The notes under the pieces: model-generated
What the model was told of the DNA's origin: nothing
Databases searched by the model: none
Seen by the model: the letters and a program-made list of their open reading frames with translations, nothing else
Translations under genes and position numbers: made by a program
Assembly: GCA_030431775.1 (NCBI GenBank)
Contig: JAUIHW010000022.1
Span: forward strand, 1-60,679
From: Gammaproteobacteria bacterium
GTDB lineage: Bacteria > Pseudomonadota > Gammaproteobacteria > Pseudomonadales > JAUIET01
Length of the DNA: 60,679 nucleotides
Reading direction: 5' to 3'
Shown: positions 12,801 to 22,333 of the stretch, piece by piece
Position numbering within the stretch: the stretch's first letter is position 1
How the letters are laid out: every line of letters starts with the position of its first letter

Positions 12801-14366
12801 ATGCATTTGGAAACTATCGACTTCGTAGTTCTGGCAATTTATGCGGTCATGCTGTTAGGCATCGCGCTGTGGGTATCTCGCGAGGAGGAAGGGCACCAGA
12901 AAAATACCAGCGATTACTTTCTTGCAGGCCGGCAATTGCCATGGTGGGCAATCGGCGCTTCGCTGATTGCAGCAAACATCTCGGCCGAGCAGATCATCGG
13001 TATGTCCGGCTCTGCCTATGCAATGGGTTTTGCTATCGCTTCTTACGAGTGGATGGCTGCAATCACACTGATTCTGGTGGGTAAATACCTGCTCCCCGTT
13101 TTTCTGGAACAGCGCATCTACACGATGCCACAGTTTTTGGAAAAACGTTATGACCAACGGGTAAAAATACTGCTGGCGATATTCTGGATCGGCGTGTATG
13201 TGTTTGTTAATCTAACCTCAGTGCTGTGGTTGGGATCGCTGGCTCTGTATTCTGTGGCCGGCATGGAGATCGAATACGCCTTGATTCTGTTGACCGTTTT
13301 CGCCGTAGGATACTCTATCTACGGCGGGTTGAAGGCGGTGGCGTTAACCGACATCATCCAGGTGGTACTGCTGGTGCTTGGCGGTTTGCTGATCGCGTAT
13401 TTTTCACTGCAGGCGGTCTCCAACAATTCCGGCGCCTACGAAGGCTTCAAAATACTGCTAAAGGTAGCGCCAGAAAAATTCGACATGATTCTCGACAAAA
13501 ACAATCCTCACTACATGAGTCTGCCCGGAATTTCAGTGCTGGTAGGCGGCTTGTGGGTCATGAACCTCTCTTATTGGGGGTTCAACCAATACATCATTCA
13601 GCGCGCACTGGCCGCAAAAAATGTTCGGGAGGCGCAAAAAGGAATTGCCTTCGCGGCATTCTTGAAAATGTTGATGCCAGTTATCGTCGTGTTACCGGGT
13701 ATTACGGCAGTAATTCTTGCACCAAATCTCGATGCGCCCGATATGGCATACCCCGAAGTAATGAAACTGCTACCCGCCGGGCTGACCGGACTGGTGTTTG
13801 CCGCGCTGATCGCAGCCATAGTCTCTTCGCTGGCCTCAATGATGAACAGCATTGCAACTATTTTTACCATGGATGTTTACCGATCATTCAGTACCGCAAG
13901 CCGCTCTGAGAGCAGTCTGGTCAATATCGGTCGAATAACCAGCCTGTCGGCGATTGTTACTGCTGCAATAATTGCCAGGCCACTACTGGGGCAGTTTGAC
14001 CAGGCTTTCCAGTACATCCAGGAGTTCACCGGCTTTTTTACGCCAGGAATCGTCACCATTTTCTTGCTGGCCATTTTTTGGCGTGGAGCCAATGCAAATG
14101 GCGCTTTGGGCGCAGCCTTGGCGTCAGTGATACTGTCAGTATTGCTCAAATCAGCCTTTCCCGGCCTGCCATTTATGGATCGCATAGCCATCGTCTTCTT
14201 GTGCTGCGTGGCAGTAATGGTGCTGATTTCGATGCTCTCCAGAGATGAGAATAAACCATCACAGCCTGATTACTCCTCCGTCGATACGCACACTGCCACC
14301 AGCTTCAACTTTGCCGCACTCCTGATCTGCATCATGCTGATTGCTATCTATGGAAGCTGGTGGTAA
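12801..14366 (+). CDS. sodium/solute symporter, SSS family (SGLT-like)
   Basis: 521 residues with about 13-14 hydrophobic helices. The opening FVVLAIYAVMLLGIALW, the DYFLAGRQLPWWAIGASLIAANIS motif and the GLLIAYFSL region are typical of galactose/glucose-type SSS symporters. It would couple sodium entry to uptake of a sugar across the inner membrane. Its place between the exported beta-galactosidase and a serine hydrolase, in the gal operon, points to galactose or glucose as substrate (inference). A run of acidic residues precedes the last helix. Confidence 0.92.
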   Translation: MHLETIDFVVLAIYAVMLLGIALWVSREEEGHQKNTSDYFLAGRQLPWWAIGASLIAANISAEQIIGMSGSAYAMGFAIASYEWMAAITLILVGKYLLPVFLEQRIYTMPQFLEKRYDQRVKILLAIFWIGVYVFVNLTSVLWLGSLALYSVAGMEIEYALILLTVFAVGYSIYGGLKAVALTDIIQVVLLVLGGLLIAYFSLQAVSNNSGAYEGFKILLKVAPEKFDMILDKNNPHYMSLPGISVLVGGLWVMNLSYWGFNQYIIQRALAAKNVREAQKGIAFAAFLKMLMPVIVVLPGITAVILAPNLDAPDMAYPEVMKLLPAGLTGLVFAALIAAIVSSLASMMNSIATIFTMDVYRSFSTASRSESSLVNIGRITSLSAIVTAAIIARPLLGQFDQAFQYIQEFTGFFTPGIVTIFLLAIFWRGANANGALGAALASVILSVLLKSAFPGLPFMDRIAIVFLCCVAVMVLISMLSRDENKPSQPDYSSVDTHTATSFNFAALLICIMLIAIYGSWW

Positions 14367-14406
14367 TCGTCGATGTAATGCCCGAAAACCTGGTAAGGTT
14401 CCAACA

Positions 14407-16692
14407 ATGAAAAAACTAATAAGCCTAATTACAACAATGCTTTTCGTGGTCTGGCCGACTGCTGGCTCGGCACACAGCGCGGAGCTGGACACACAGGCCA
14501 ACCGTTTACTGGCCAGTTTGAACACAGGTCGGCAACCAGGCGCCGCGCTACTTGTTAAGAAGCACGGCAAGGTGCTCTACGCAAAGGGTTTCGGCTACGC
14601 CAACCTCGAGCAGCGGGAAAAAATCACTCCCGACTCAGCGTTTCGCCTTGCGTCCGTATCCAAGCAGTTTACTGCGGTTGCCATTCTGACTCTGGTCGAA
14701 GCGGGCAAACTGGCACTGGACGATCCGGCAGTCAACTACCTGCCGCAATTGGCAGCTTACCCTGGCGTGACTGTCCGCCATTTACTGGCGCATACAGCCG
14801 GTTTACCGGACTATTATGACCAGCCCATCGAAGCAGGAACCCGGCCGGGCAATGCCGACATGGCGGAAATACTCGCCGATCTCGAACCGCTATTCCGCCC
14901 GGGTGAACGCTACGAATACAGCAACCCGGCGTATGAAATGCTCGCGCTGATTGTTGAACGCGCGAGCGGCCGCACATTTGCGGACTATCTCTCCGCCAAA
15001 ATCTTTGCACCAGCCGGCATGCGGGGGGCACGGATTTATCAACATGGCGCGACGCCCATTCCCAAGCGCGTCATTGGCTATTCTCACACTAAGCAAGGCA
15101 TTGAGCGCAATGATGACGACCCATTAAACGACATTATCGGCTCTGGTGGCGTGTACGCCAGTCTGAATGATCTGTCGGCCTGGGTTGATGCTTTGCAGAA
15201 CAACAGTGTGATCAACACTGCTTCCTTACGCCAGGCCTGGAAGAGCGCGAAGCTGAACAACGGCGAACTGGTTGATTACGGGCTTGGCTGGGTGGTGGAT
15301 GCTTACCGTGGCTACCGGCGCATCAGCCATGGCGGCTCCTGGGTTGGCTTTCGTACGCACTTTGCGCATTACCCCGACGAGGGCCTGAGCATAGTCGTGC
15401 TCGGTAACTTTGCCGAATTCAAAGCTGGCTGGGTCGCCGAACGCATTGCTGACAGCTTACTTCCAAGCAACGGCAGCTACGTTGCACCCAGCACGACTCC
15501 ACAGGCCGTACGCTGGCACCACCAGCGCATTCCAGACGATGACATCTGGTGGACCGCCACCGGCAAAGACCAGGCCTGGATGAACAAAAACCTGCAGCAG
15601 ATATTCCCCACTGTCAGCGTACCCAGAGCCGGAGCAGTGCGCGAACTTGAATACCAGGCCATGGAAGCCATCGCTGAGCACCCGGTGACTACGCCCGATG
15701 GCGAGATGCCCCTGGACTGGTTTCTCGATAGCGAATTTTCCACCGCGATGGCGCTGGTTATTGCGCACCAGGGAAAAATCATTTTTGAGCGTTACCCGCG
15801 AATGCGCGCCCATGAAAAACCGATCTACTGGTCGGTCGCAAAGGTAACGCCTTCAACCATATTGCGCATTCTTGAAGAGCGCGGCCAGCTGGATGTGGAC
15901 CAGCCCATCGAATACTACCTTCGTGCGCTCAAAGACTCAGCATTTGCCGGCACCACGGTACGCAATGTACTGGACATGGCCAGCGGTCTTGACTGCCAGG
16001 ACGAGTACGAAGACCGCAGTTCCTGCTATTACCGTTACTCAATGGCGATTGGTGACGGCCATCGCGACCACAATGCGCCGGACAACCCCTACGATTTTCT
16101 GAAAACCCTTAAAGTCAATCGGCATGCGCCTCAGGGCACGCGGTTTTCCTACTCCGGAGTAAACACGTTTATTCTGGGCTGGCTGGTGGAAGAGCTGGTT
16201 GGCGAACCGTTTCAGGACGTCTTCAGCCGCGAGATCTGGTCGCAGATCGGCGCGGAATCGGATGCGCTGTTTGTGGCCTATCGCTATGGCATACCGTTGG
16301 CACACGGTGGCCTGCTGGCCCGCCCCCGTGACCTGGCCCGCTTCGGCATGCTGTTTACACCCAGTTATCACAAGGTCAGCGAGCGCAAGATCATATCGGA
16401 CCGCCACATCCGGTTTCTGCAAAATGAAGGGAGACCGGAGCTGCTGCGCAACAGCGGCCTGCCCGCTGATAATGCACAAGGGATTCGGCACAACATCTAT
16501 CAATGGGATCAGGTATACAACAATGGCACCTTGTATAAAGGTGGCTGGGCCGGGCAAGGCCTGATCGTTCATCCGCAAAAAGACGTAGTGGCGGTGTTCG
16601 CGAGTTACTTCAAGGACGACGAGTACAGCGAAATGCCACTGGAGCCGGTGGTGTTTGATGTGCTCAATACCGTGTTCGAGCTGTCTGAATAG
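14407..16692 (+). CDS. exported serine hydrolase with two beta-lactamase-fold domains
   Basis: 761 residues from ATG 14407, which begins a signal peptide (MKKLISLITTMLFVVWPTAGSA); in-frame starts upstream lack one. The first half is a class C beta-lactamase/DD-peptidase-like domain with SVSK near residue 82, YSN near 171 and HGG near 308. The second half is another copy of the fold with SVAK near residue 476, YSG near 582 and KGG near 713. Family members are esterases, amidases or peptidases. It lies 40 nt after the symporter and seems part of the gal operon. Two intact catalytic triads in one chain are unusual. Confidence 0.87.
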   Translation: MKKLISLITTMLFVVWPTAGSAHSAELDTQANRLLASLNTGRQPGAALLVKKHGKVLYAKGFGYANLEQREKITPDSAFRLASVSKQFTAVAILTLVEAGKLALDDPAVNYLPQLAAYPGVTVRHLLAHTAGLPDYYDQPIEAGTRPGNADMAEILADLEPLFRPGERYEYSNPAYEMLALIVERASGRTFADYLSAKIFAPAGMRGARIYQHGATPIPKRVIGYSHTKQGIERNDDDPLNDIIGSGGVYASLNDLSAWVDALQNNSVINTASLRQAWKSAKLNNGELVDYGLGWVVDAYRGYRRISHGGSWVGFRTHFAHYPDEGLSIVVLGNFAEFKAGWVAERIADSLLPSNGSYVAPSTTPQAVRWHHQRIPDDDIWWTATGKDQAWMNKNLQQIFPTVSVPRAGAVRELEYQAMEAIAEHPVTTPDGEMPLDWFLDSEFSTAMALVIAHQGKIIFERYPRMRAHEKPIYWSVAKVTPSTILRILEERGQLDVDQPIEYYLRALKDSAFAGTTVRNVLDMASGLDCQDEYEDRSSCYYRYSMAIGDGHRDHNAPDNPYDFLKTLKVNRHAPQGTRFSYSGVNTFILGWLVEELVGEPFQDVFSREIWSQIGAESDALFVAYRYGIPLAHGGLLARPRDLARFGMLFTPSYHKVSERKIISDRHIRFLQNEGRPELLRNSGLPADNAQGIRHNIYQWDQVYNNGTLYKGGWAGQGLIVHPQKDVVAVFASYFKDDEYSEMPLEPVVFDVLNTVFELSE

Positions 16693-16743
16693 CAGGTTCC
16701 CCGATGGCAAACACATTGTTCCGGGTGGCCTTGCCATGAGACA

Positions 16744-16779
16744 CTCAGTAGAGCTCCCCGAGCTCCCCGGTGTACTGAG
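16744..16779 (+). promoter_or_regulatory. hairpin covering part of a ribosome binding site
   Basis: CTCAGTA (16744-16750) pairs with TACTGAG (16773-16779), a perfect 7-bp stem with a GC-rich loop containing a repeated GAGCTCCCC-like word. The GAGG at 16777-16780, the best Shine-Dalgarno for the metallophosphatase start at 16789, lies partly in the stem. It may dampen translation, or be the end of the upstream transcript; no T-run follows. Confidence 0.35.
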
Positions 16780-16788
16780 GATAAGCCT

Positions 16789-18366
16789 ATGAAATTACCT
16801 AATATGCTCTTGCTGGGCTTGTCATGCGCCTACCTTGCAGCCTGCAGCCACGTCGGTGATCGGGGTGGCTCTATGGCCGATCTGCCAGCGGTTTGCCAGG
16901 GTAGCGAGCTTTCAAGCAGCCGATTATTCCTGCAGCAGCTTGGCAGTGACCGAGTGATTGTTAAGTGGCGCGGAGAAGCGACTGTTCTCTGTGTTGGCAC
17001 GGATCAGAACGCATTAACCGTTGAAGTGCCTGCAAGTGAAACCTCTGGGCAACACATGGAGGCTTTGGTGAGCGGCCTAGAGCCTGATACACGCTACTAC
17101 TACTCAGTAGGTGGTGCCCGCGTTGCACCAGCGGATCAGCAGTTTACTACCGCGCCGCAGTCCGGGTCTTTGCCAAAGGATGGCAATACCCGTATATGGA
17201 TTGTTGGAGACTCAGGAACCGGCGGTGACGACGAGCGCGAAAAACATGAAGGTGACGCGGCCGCGGTAAGAAATGGCATGCGGGCTTTTGTCGACGCAAG
17301 CGGTGGCGAAGCTATCGATCTATTTCTGATGCTGGGAGACAACGCCTATGAAATTGGCAGCGATTTGAACTATCAGCAAGCAGTATTTGAAACCTATCCG
17401 AACGAGCTGAAAAGTACAGCCCTGTGGCCAACCATAGGAAACCATGAAATGGGGGTTGGCGAGCTTGACACTTGTATTTTCGTGCCGAGCGTGCCCTGCG
17501 GCTCGAGAGTTCGCCATATTGGTGGGGCCTCAATATCGGCTGACCCGGAGCAATGGCGGGGCACTGCGGCTTCACTACCTTCGCGCATGCCCTATATGGA
17601 CATATTTTCGCTGCCAAGCAAAGCAGAAGTGGGTGGTGTAGCCAGTGGCACCGAGCAATACTATTCCTTTGACTATGGCAATGTTCATATAGTCAGCCTG
17701 GACTCCCAACTTTCAGCACGAGATGAAACGCAACGCAGCACCATGCGACAATGGCTGATCGACGATCTTTCCGCTAACCGATCGGACTGGACGATCGTCA
17801 TATTTCACCATCCACCCTATTCCAAGGGCGCCAACCATGATTCCGACGATTCGGAAAATAATATAATCGATCGGCCTCAGTGGGACATGCGCAACGAATT
17901 TGTGCCAATCTTTGACAAGCACGGGGTAGACCTTGTCTACAGTGGGCATTCGCATTCTTATGAGCGCAGCTATTACCTGCACAACCATACCGGTACGTCC
18001 GACACCTATTCTCATGGCGAGCACGCCGAGCTGATCGACAACGATCCCAAGAAACCGTCACTCGGACAGGGCCGGCACACCTACGCTCAACTGAGCCCAA
18101 GCAGTGGCGGAGTGGACGACCGCGTGGTATACACCGTGGCCGGTAACGGCGGCAAAGCAGATAAAAACCAAGGAGCCTTTACCGCTGCCGACGAGTGGTT
18201 ACGTCACGCCGCGCACGTTGTGCAGGAAGCCGATACGCTCGCAGACAAGCGTCGCGGCTTGCCGGTACTCGGGTCAGTGATTATTGACGCAAACGATACG
18301 CAGCTGACTGCCAATTTTATTGATGTTGACGGCCAGGTGCTCGATCATTTTGTTATAACCCGATAA
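16789..18366 (+). CDS. purple-acid-phosphatase-like metallophosphoesterase lipoprotein
   Basis: 525 residues. A lipoprotein signal ends in LAAC, so the protein is probably membrane-anchored outside the cytoplasm. Residues about 40-120 form a fibronectin-like domain as in purple acid phosphatases. The metal-binding motifs appear in order: GDSGTGG (~140), GDNAYE (~183), GNHE (~218), HHPPY (~341) and GHSHSYER (~386). It should hydrolyse phosphomonoesters or diesters with a two-metal centre and may supply phosphate. The preceding hairpin may limit its translation. A TPR-protein gene follows 61 nt downstream. Confidence 0.9.
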   Translation: MKLPNMLLLGLSCAYLAACSHVGDRGGSMADLPAVCQGSELSSSRLFLQQLGSDRVIVKWRGEATVLCVGTDQNALTVEVPASETSGQHMEALVSGLEPDTRYYYSVGGARVAPADQQFTTAPQSGSLPKDGNTRIWIVGDSGTGGDDEREKHEGDAAAVRNGMRAFVDASGGEAIDLFLMLGDNAYEIGSDLNYQQAVFETYPNELKSTALWPTIGNHEMGVGELDTCIFVPSVPCGSRVRHIGGASISADPEQWRGTAASLPSRMPYMDIFSLPSKAEVGGVASGTEQYYSFDYGNVHIVSLDSQLSARDETQRSTMRQWLIDDLSANRSDWTIVIFHHPPYSKGANHDSDDSENNIIDRPQWDMRNEFVPIFDKHGVDLVYSGHSHSYERSYYLHNHTGTSDTYSHGEHAELIDNDPKKPSLGQGRHTYAQLSPSSGGVDDRVVYTVAGNGGKADKNQGAFTAADEWLRHAAHVVQEADTLADKRRGLPVLGSVIIDANDTQLTANFIDVDGQVLDHFVITR

Positions 18367-18427
18367 CCTGATCTGTGTGACAATGCGACTGTTTCTGTTC
18401 GCCCGTGACCGGCGAGGTCTGTGAGGT

Positions 18428-19267
18428 ATGCGAAGCTTGCCAATGATCAGGCATTCATGCCTTACGTTGGTCATCTCGCTCAGCGGCTTGCTTCTTGCGT
18501 CGCCAAGCTCAGCACACCCAGCGGCACACCAGCAGATTGACCGTCTCAGCCACCTGATCGAACGCCACCCCGGCGACTCGGCTTTGTACGCACGGCGTGG
18601 AAAGATTCATTCCGAAGCCGGCCAACTGGATGCTGCATTGCGTGACTTTAGTAAAGCGGCCGATCTGGAAGACCCCGAATTGTTCAACCACGAGGTAGGG
18701 GTTGTGTACTTTAGAAAAGGGGACTTTGCCACCGCGATCCGATACTTTGACCAACACTTAACTAAGTTCCCAGATACCCCAGCCACCTACGAGTACCGGG
18801 CTCGTGCCTGGCGGGAACGTGGTGATTTCAACGCAGCCCTGAATGATCTACGCCACTACCTCACGCTGCAGGCGCGCCCTAACCCTGGTCACTATAGCGC
18901 CGCTGCCGACCTTCTCCTGCACACTGGGAAGGCTAGCATACAAGCCGCGATTGATATTCTGGACCAGGGCATGGAGCGCCTCGGCTTGGTACCCACATTG
19001 CAGCGCAAAGCCATCGAGCTGGAACTGCAACGCGGCAAGCAGCAAAAAGCAATTGAACGGATGCAAGCTCTGGCAAGCGTACTGGGTGAGGGCCCAAAGT
19101 GGCAGCTCGATATTGCCAGGCTCTATGTCCAAAGCAATCAAACAGAACGCGCCATACAACATATTGAACAAGCCGAGCGGCAGCTGCAGACTCTTAGGCC
19201 AACTCCTGCGAGAATTGCATTGAGCAACAGCGCCAAGCAGCTGAAGGCATTGCTGGCAAACAAATAG
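18428..19267 (+). CDS. periplasmic TPR-repeat protein
   Basis: 279 residues. A Sec signal peptide (hydrophobic LVISLSGLLLASPSSA) is followed by TPR units through most of the chain: GDSALYARRGKIHSEAG, the HEVGVVYFRKGDFATAI region, and TYEYRARAWRERGDFNAAL. TPR proteins are binding scaffolds. Close spacing after the metallophosphatase suggests co-transcription, and it may serve that enzyme. ATG 18428 is preferred over ATG 18443 because a GAGG lies about ten bases upstream. Confidence 0.8.
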   Translation: MRSLPMIRHSCLTLVISLSGLLLASPSSAHPAAHQQIDRLSHLIERHPGDSALYARRGKIHSEAGQLDAALRDFSKAADLEDPELFNHEVGVVYFRKGDFATAIRYFDQHLTKFPDTPATYEYRARAWRERGDFNAALNDLRHYLTLQARPNPGHYSAAADLLLHTGKASIQAAIDILDQGMERLGLVPTLQRKAIELELQRGKQQKAIERMQALASVLGEGPKWQLDIARLYVQSNQTERAIQHIEQAERQLQTLRPTPARIALSNSAKQLKALLANK

Positions 19268-19350
19268 TACAAGTGCAGCAAGGGTGCTTGGTAATTGGAT
19301 TGTTTCATTTCAAAGTAATGTTTGTAGGTAATTACAGAGTCCAATGATCG

Positions 19351-20451
19351 ATGAATACACTTGATACTGTTGTCATCGGCGCCGGGGTCGTGGGCCTGGC
19401 CATCGCCCGTGCGGTGGCGCAGGCCGGGCGCGAAGTGATTGTGCTGGAATCCGAGAGCGAATTCGGTGCGCATGCCAGTAGCCGTAATTCCGAAGTAATC
19501 CATGCTGGCATCTACTACACGCCTGGAAGCCGTAAGGCACGCAGCTGCGTGGCCGGCAAGCAGCAGTTGTATCGGTACTGCGAAGAACGTCAAATAGAGC
19601 ATCAACGCATCGGTAAGCTACTGGTAGCGGCGCGAGCCAACGAAAAACCTCGTCTTCAACAACTCATTGATCAGGCAGCCGCCTGCGGCGTGACCGATTT
19701 GCGCAGGCTTGAGGCTACCGAGCTGGCGGAACGTGAACCCGAGCTCGACGTGTGCGCTGCGGTGCTGTCGCCTTCCACCGGCATTGTCGACAGTCATCAA
19801 TTCATGGTGAGCCTGCTGGGCGACCTGGAGCATGCTGGCGGATTTCTGGTACTGGACAGCCCTGTGCTAAGCGGTGCGCTCACCGAGGATGGAGTTGAGC
19901 TGCAGATCGGCGGCATCTCGGCTTCACGTAGCCTGTGCAACACCGTCATCAACTGCGCTGGCCTTTGGGCACCCGACCTGGCCCACGCGCTGGGCTTGCC
20001 ACGCGAGCAGCTACCGACCGCCTACTACGCCCGCGGCCACTATTACGCGCTGGCAGGCCGCTCCCCGTTTCGACACCTGGTTTACCCGATGCCCTCGAGC
20101 GCCGGGCTGGGCGTTCACGTGACGGTCGACCTGGCCGGCCAGGCCCGCTTCGGGCCGGACGTGGAATGGATTGACGGTATCGATTACGCCTTCAACGATA
20201 ACAGCGAAGCGCAATTTCGCAGCGCGATCGCCGAGTACTACCCCGGCATCAGCGCCCGTGACATTCACCCCAGCTACACAGGTATTCGCGCCAAAATCGT
20301 AGCCGCTGGCCAGCCTGCTGCGGACTTCACGATCGATCGCAGCGCATTCCAGCATGGCAAGGGCCTGATCAATCTGTTTGGCATTGAATCACCGGGACTG
20401 ACCGCGTCCATGGCAATCGCCGAAGACGTAGCCGACATGGTGAAGCCGTGA
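19351..20451 (+). CDS. FAD-dependent oxidoreductase, L-2-hydroxyglutarate oxidase (LhgO)/DAO type
   Basis: 366 residues. The N-terminal dinucleotide fold reads VVIGAGVVGLAIARAVA (GxGxxG) followed by the acidic VLESE strand end. The next segment, GAHASSRNSEVIHAGIYYTPGS, is characteristic of L-2-hydroxyglutarate oxidase-like DAO proteins, and the C-terminal part contains IRAKI and FGIESPGLTASMAIAEDV. The family oxidises hydroxy or amino acids with FAD. The exact substrate is not proven by the sequence. An 83-nt gap separates it from the TPR gene, so it may have its own promoter. Confidence 0.85.
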   Translation: MNTLDTVVIGAGVVGLAIARAVAQAGREVIVLESESEFGAHASSRNSEVIHAGIYYTPGSRKARSCVAGKQQLYRYCEERQIEHQRIGKLLVAARANEKPRLQQLIDQAAACGVTDLRRLEATELAEREPELDVCAAVLSPSTGIVDSHQFMVSLLGDLEHAGGFLVLDSPVLSGALTEDGVELQIGGISASRSLCNTVINCAGLWAPDLAHALGLPREQLPTAYYARGHYYALAGRSPFRHLVYPMPSSAGLGVHVTVDLAGQARFGPDVEWIDGIDYAFNDNSEAQFRSAIAEYYPGISARDIHPSYTGIRAKIVAAGQPAADFTIDRSAFQHGKGLINLFGIESPGLTASMAIAEDVADMVKP

Positions 20452-20515
20452 CCCGAACGGCGCGCTGTTTGTGCGGGTCAGGCTGACTCTGACTCCTTGG
20501 AATGATCTTGGGCAG

Positions 20516-20630
20516 TGACACGACCGGGCATCACGCAGAACGCCAGAAACTTTGTAAGTTATGCTGTCACAAAAACTCTCACCAGATATCATCATTCAAT
20601 GAAACCTCAAGTTCTGAGTTGGTCGTGTCA
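20516..20630. repeat. 115-bp segment bounded by a perfect 10-bp inverted repeat
   Basis: TGACACGACC at 20516-20525 is repeated inverted as GGTCGTGTCA at 20621-20630, almost filling the gap between the FAD oxidoreductase and fic stops. It lies between two convergent genes. It could be a structured 3' region, a protein-binding pair or a small MITE-like relic; no target duplication was recognised. Confidence 0.4.
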
Positions 20631-20638
20631 TCTGGCGA

Positions 20639-22186
20639 TTACCGATCACGATAAAAAATCTCATCGTACTTGCTTTCGATAGCCTGAACTTCCTTGTCCG
20701 TCAGAGCGGAGAATTCCTTACCGCGAGCACGATTGGATAATCGACCGTCGTTTTGGTTCAAAAACCTGATAAGCAAATCAACCGTTTTATCGGGCATGTC
20801 GATGTAGTTCTTAATGAAGTCATTCAGAAGATCGTATTTGGTCAGGTAGTCCACTTCTTCCGGCAATGTCCTATTAACGGTCTCGTCCACGCATTCAAAC
20901 AAAAACTCAGCCTGCTTGGTCGCGTCAAAATAGCGGTAAAGGTTTATCGTCTCGTTCAGGACTTCAACATCACCCTTGTCCGTTGGACGCCATTCGACAA
21001 AGTCAAGTCGAGGCTTGGAGTAATGCTCCAGCGTGCGCCTGTAATCGTCGATACGATCCAGAATGACGGCGGATACCGGAAAGACCAAGCCTTTAGGAAC
21101 AAAACCTTTTTCAGCTAGTACGTGATGAAACAGATAACGATGAATACGGCCATTGCCGTCTTCAAAGGGATGAATAAAGACAAAACCGAATGCTATCAGT
21201 GTGGCCGTAAGAACAGGATCGTAATCGCTGCCCGTCAACAACTGACTGGCTTCTATTAAGCCGGACAGCAGATTTTCTAAGTCTTCAGGCCGCGCTGAGA
21301 TATGAACAGGCATCGGCATACCAGTCGTGCGATCATGATCGCCAACAAATCCGCCTTCAATGCGAAGGCCGGGAGTGATGAAGCGGCTATCAACAATCAC
21401 AATGGATTGTAGATACTCAAGTTCATCAACGCTCAATGCTCGCTGTCCGGCTTCGCCGATAATCTTGCCCCAACGCTCGATACGATTGTGCGGCGGAGAC
21501 TCGCCTTCAATCGTATAGGACGCCTTGGAGTCTTTGAGTAAGAGGAAAGCAGCCGCACGGCTTAGCAGGTCAGCGTGTGTTTTGCCGATGTGATCCACTG
21601 CCGCCTGTGAAAGATTCATGGCAATGAACTGATCCAGTTTTTCAGTGCGGCGGATCATCGGGCAAAATTCTCTTGTACCCGGCAGGTTATTGCGCACGCG
21701 ATGTCGTTTTGAATCGCGAGGTGCCGCCGCGTATTGAAGCTTCTCATTGATTAGGGGAACAAAGTTTCCCTGAGTGGCATCGTCCAGTTCCAGCGTGGTA
21801 TCGGTTAGCCATTCATACAAAAACCAGAGTCGGCGGCTGTAACGGCCCGTTGGCTCCGCCTTGACGATATTGACGACCTCTTTCGGGTCAATGGCATCGA
21901 AAAGGGCTTTGAGAATGCCCAGATCAATTCCTTCGTACTTTAGTGCGAAGGTAAGATGGCCTTGTAAAGTGTCGTCGGGCCTGTGACGTGGTGTGTATAG
22001 CTGCCAGCGCCCGTGCTCGATCTTCCTGTGTTTTGTGCCGATGGCACACAGGCTGTCCGGCGCGGGGACAGCCAGAGAATGTCCATCAATGAGCGCGGCA
22101 TAGCCTGCATAGGTGGCCCCAGCCTCCAGTGCCGGAAAAGCGTGAAAAATCCTTATGCCTCCTGATTTTTGATTAGGTTGTGCCAT
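20639..22186 (-). CDS. Fic-domain AMPylating enzyme (class II-like)
   Basis: 515 residues. The Fic core HPFEDGNGRIHR sits near residue 338 with all catalytic positions (His, Asp/Asn, Gly, Arg), so it should be an active nucleotidyltransferase that adds AMP to a target side chain. N-terminal to it, SYTIEG near residue 223 matches the inhibitory [ST]xxxE[GN] motif, whose Glu blocks ATP in class II Fic proteins, so it is likely self-inhibited. The C-terminal 120 residues probably include a winged helix. It lies in an accessory patch with other toxin-antitoxin remnants. The target is unknown. Confidence 0.88.
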   Translation of the reverse strand: MAQPNQKSGGIRIFHAFPALEAGATYAGYAALIDGHSLAVPAPDSLCAIGTKHRKIEHGRWQLYTPRHRPDDTLQGHLTFALKYEGIDLGILKALFDAIDPKEVVNIVKAEPTGRYSRRLWFLYEWLTDTTLELDDATQGNFVPLINEKLQYAAAPRDSKRHRVRNNLPGTREFCPMIRRTEKLDQFIAMNLSQAAVDHIGKTHADLLSRAAAFLLLKDSKASYTIEGESPPHNRIERWGKIIGEAGQRALSVDELEYLQSIVIVDSRFITPGLRIEGGFVGDHDRTTGMPMPVHISARPEDLENLLSGLIEASQLLTGSDYDPVLTATLIAFGFVFIHPFEDGNGRIHRYLFHHVLAEKGFVPKGLVFPVSAVILDRIDDYRRTLEHYSKPRLDFVEWRPTDKGDVEVLNETINLYRYFDATKQAEFLFECVDETVNRTLPEEVDYLTKYDLLNDFIKNYIDMPDKTVDLLIRFLNQNDGRLSNRARGKEFSALTDKEVQAIESKYDEIFYRDR

Positions 22187-22228
22187 TGCTGTGAATTCTG
22201 ATTAAGAATGATCGATTTGCATCATTGC

Positions 22229-22290
22229 TTGAAAAACGATTATTTTCTATGAAAAACATTTATATATTAGCATTCATGTGAAAAATGATC
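22229..22290. promoter_or_regulatory. three GAAAAAY direct repeats upstream of fic
   Basis: GAAAAAC at 22231-22237 and 22251-22257 and GAAAAAT at 22280-22286, each preceded by T and followed by an AT step, lie in A+T-rich DNA between the fic start and the HipB-like fragment. The first two are 20 bp apart. Such iterated words suit an operator, perhaps for an XRE regulator once encoded alongside. Function is inferred. Confidence 0.35.
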
Positions 22291-22333
22291 TATATAGTGC
22301 ATTGAACAGTCTAAAGTATGTTTTACGGATCGT

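Noticed and set aside
16039-16737. 232-residue minus-strand open frame opposite the double serine hydrolase
   Set aside because: Shadow frame; the plus-strand motifs occupy the same bases.
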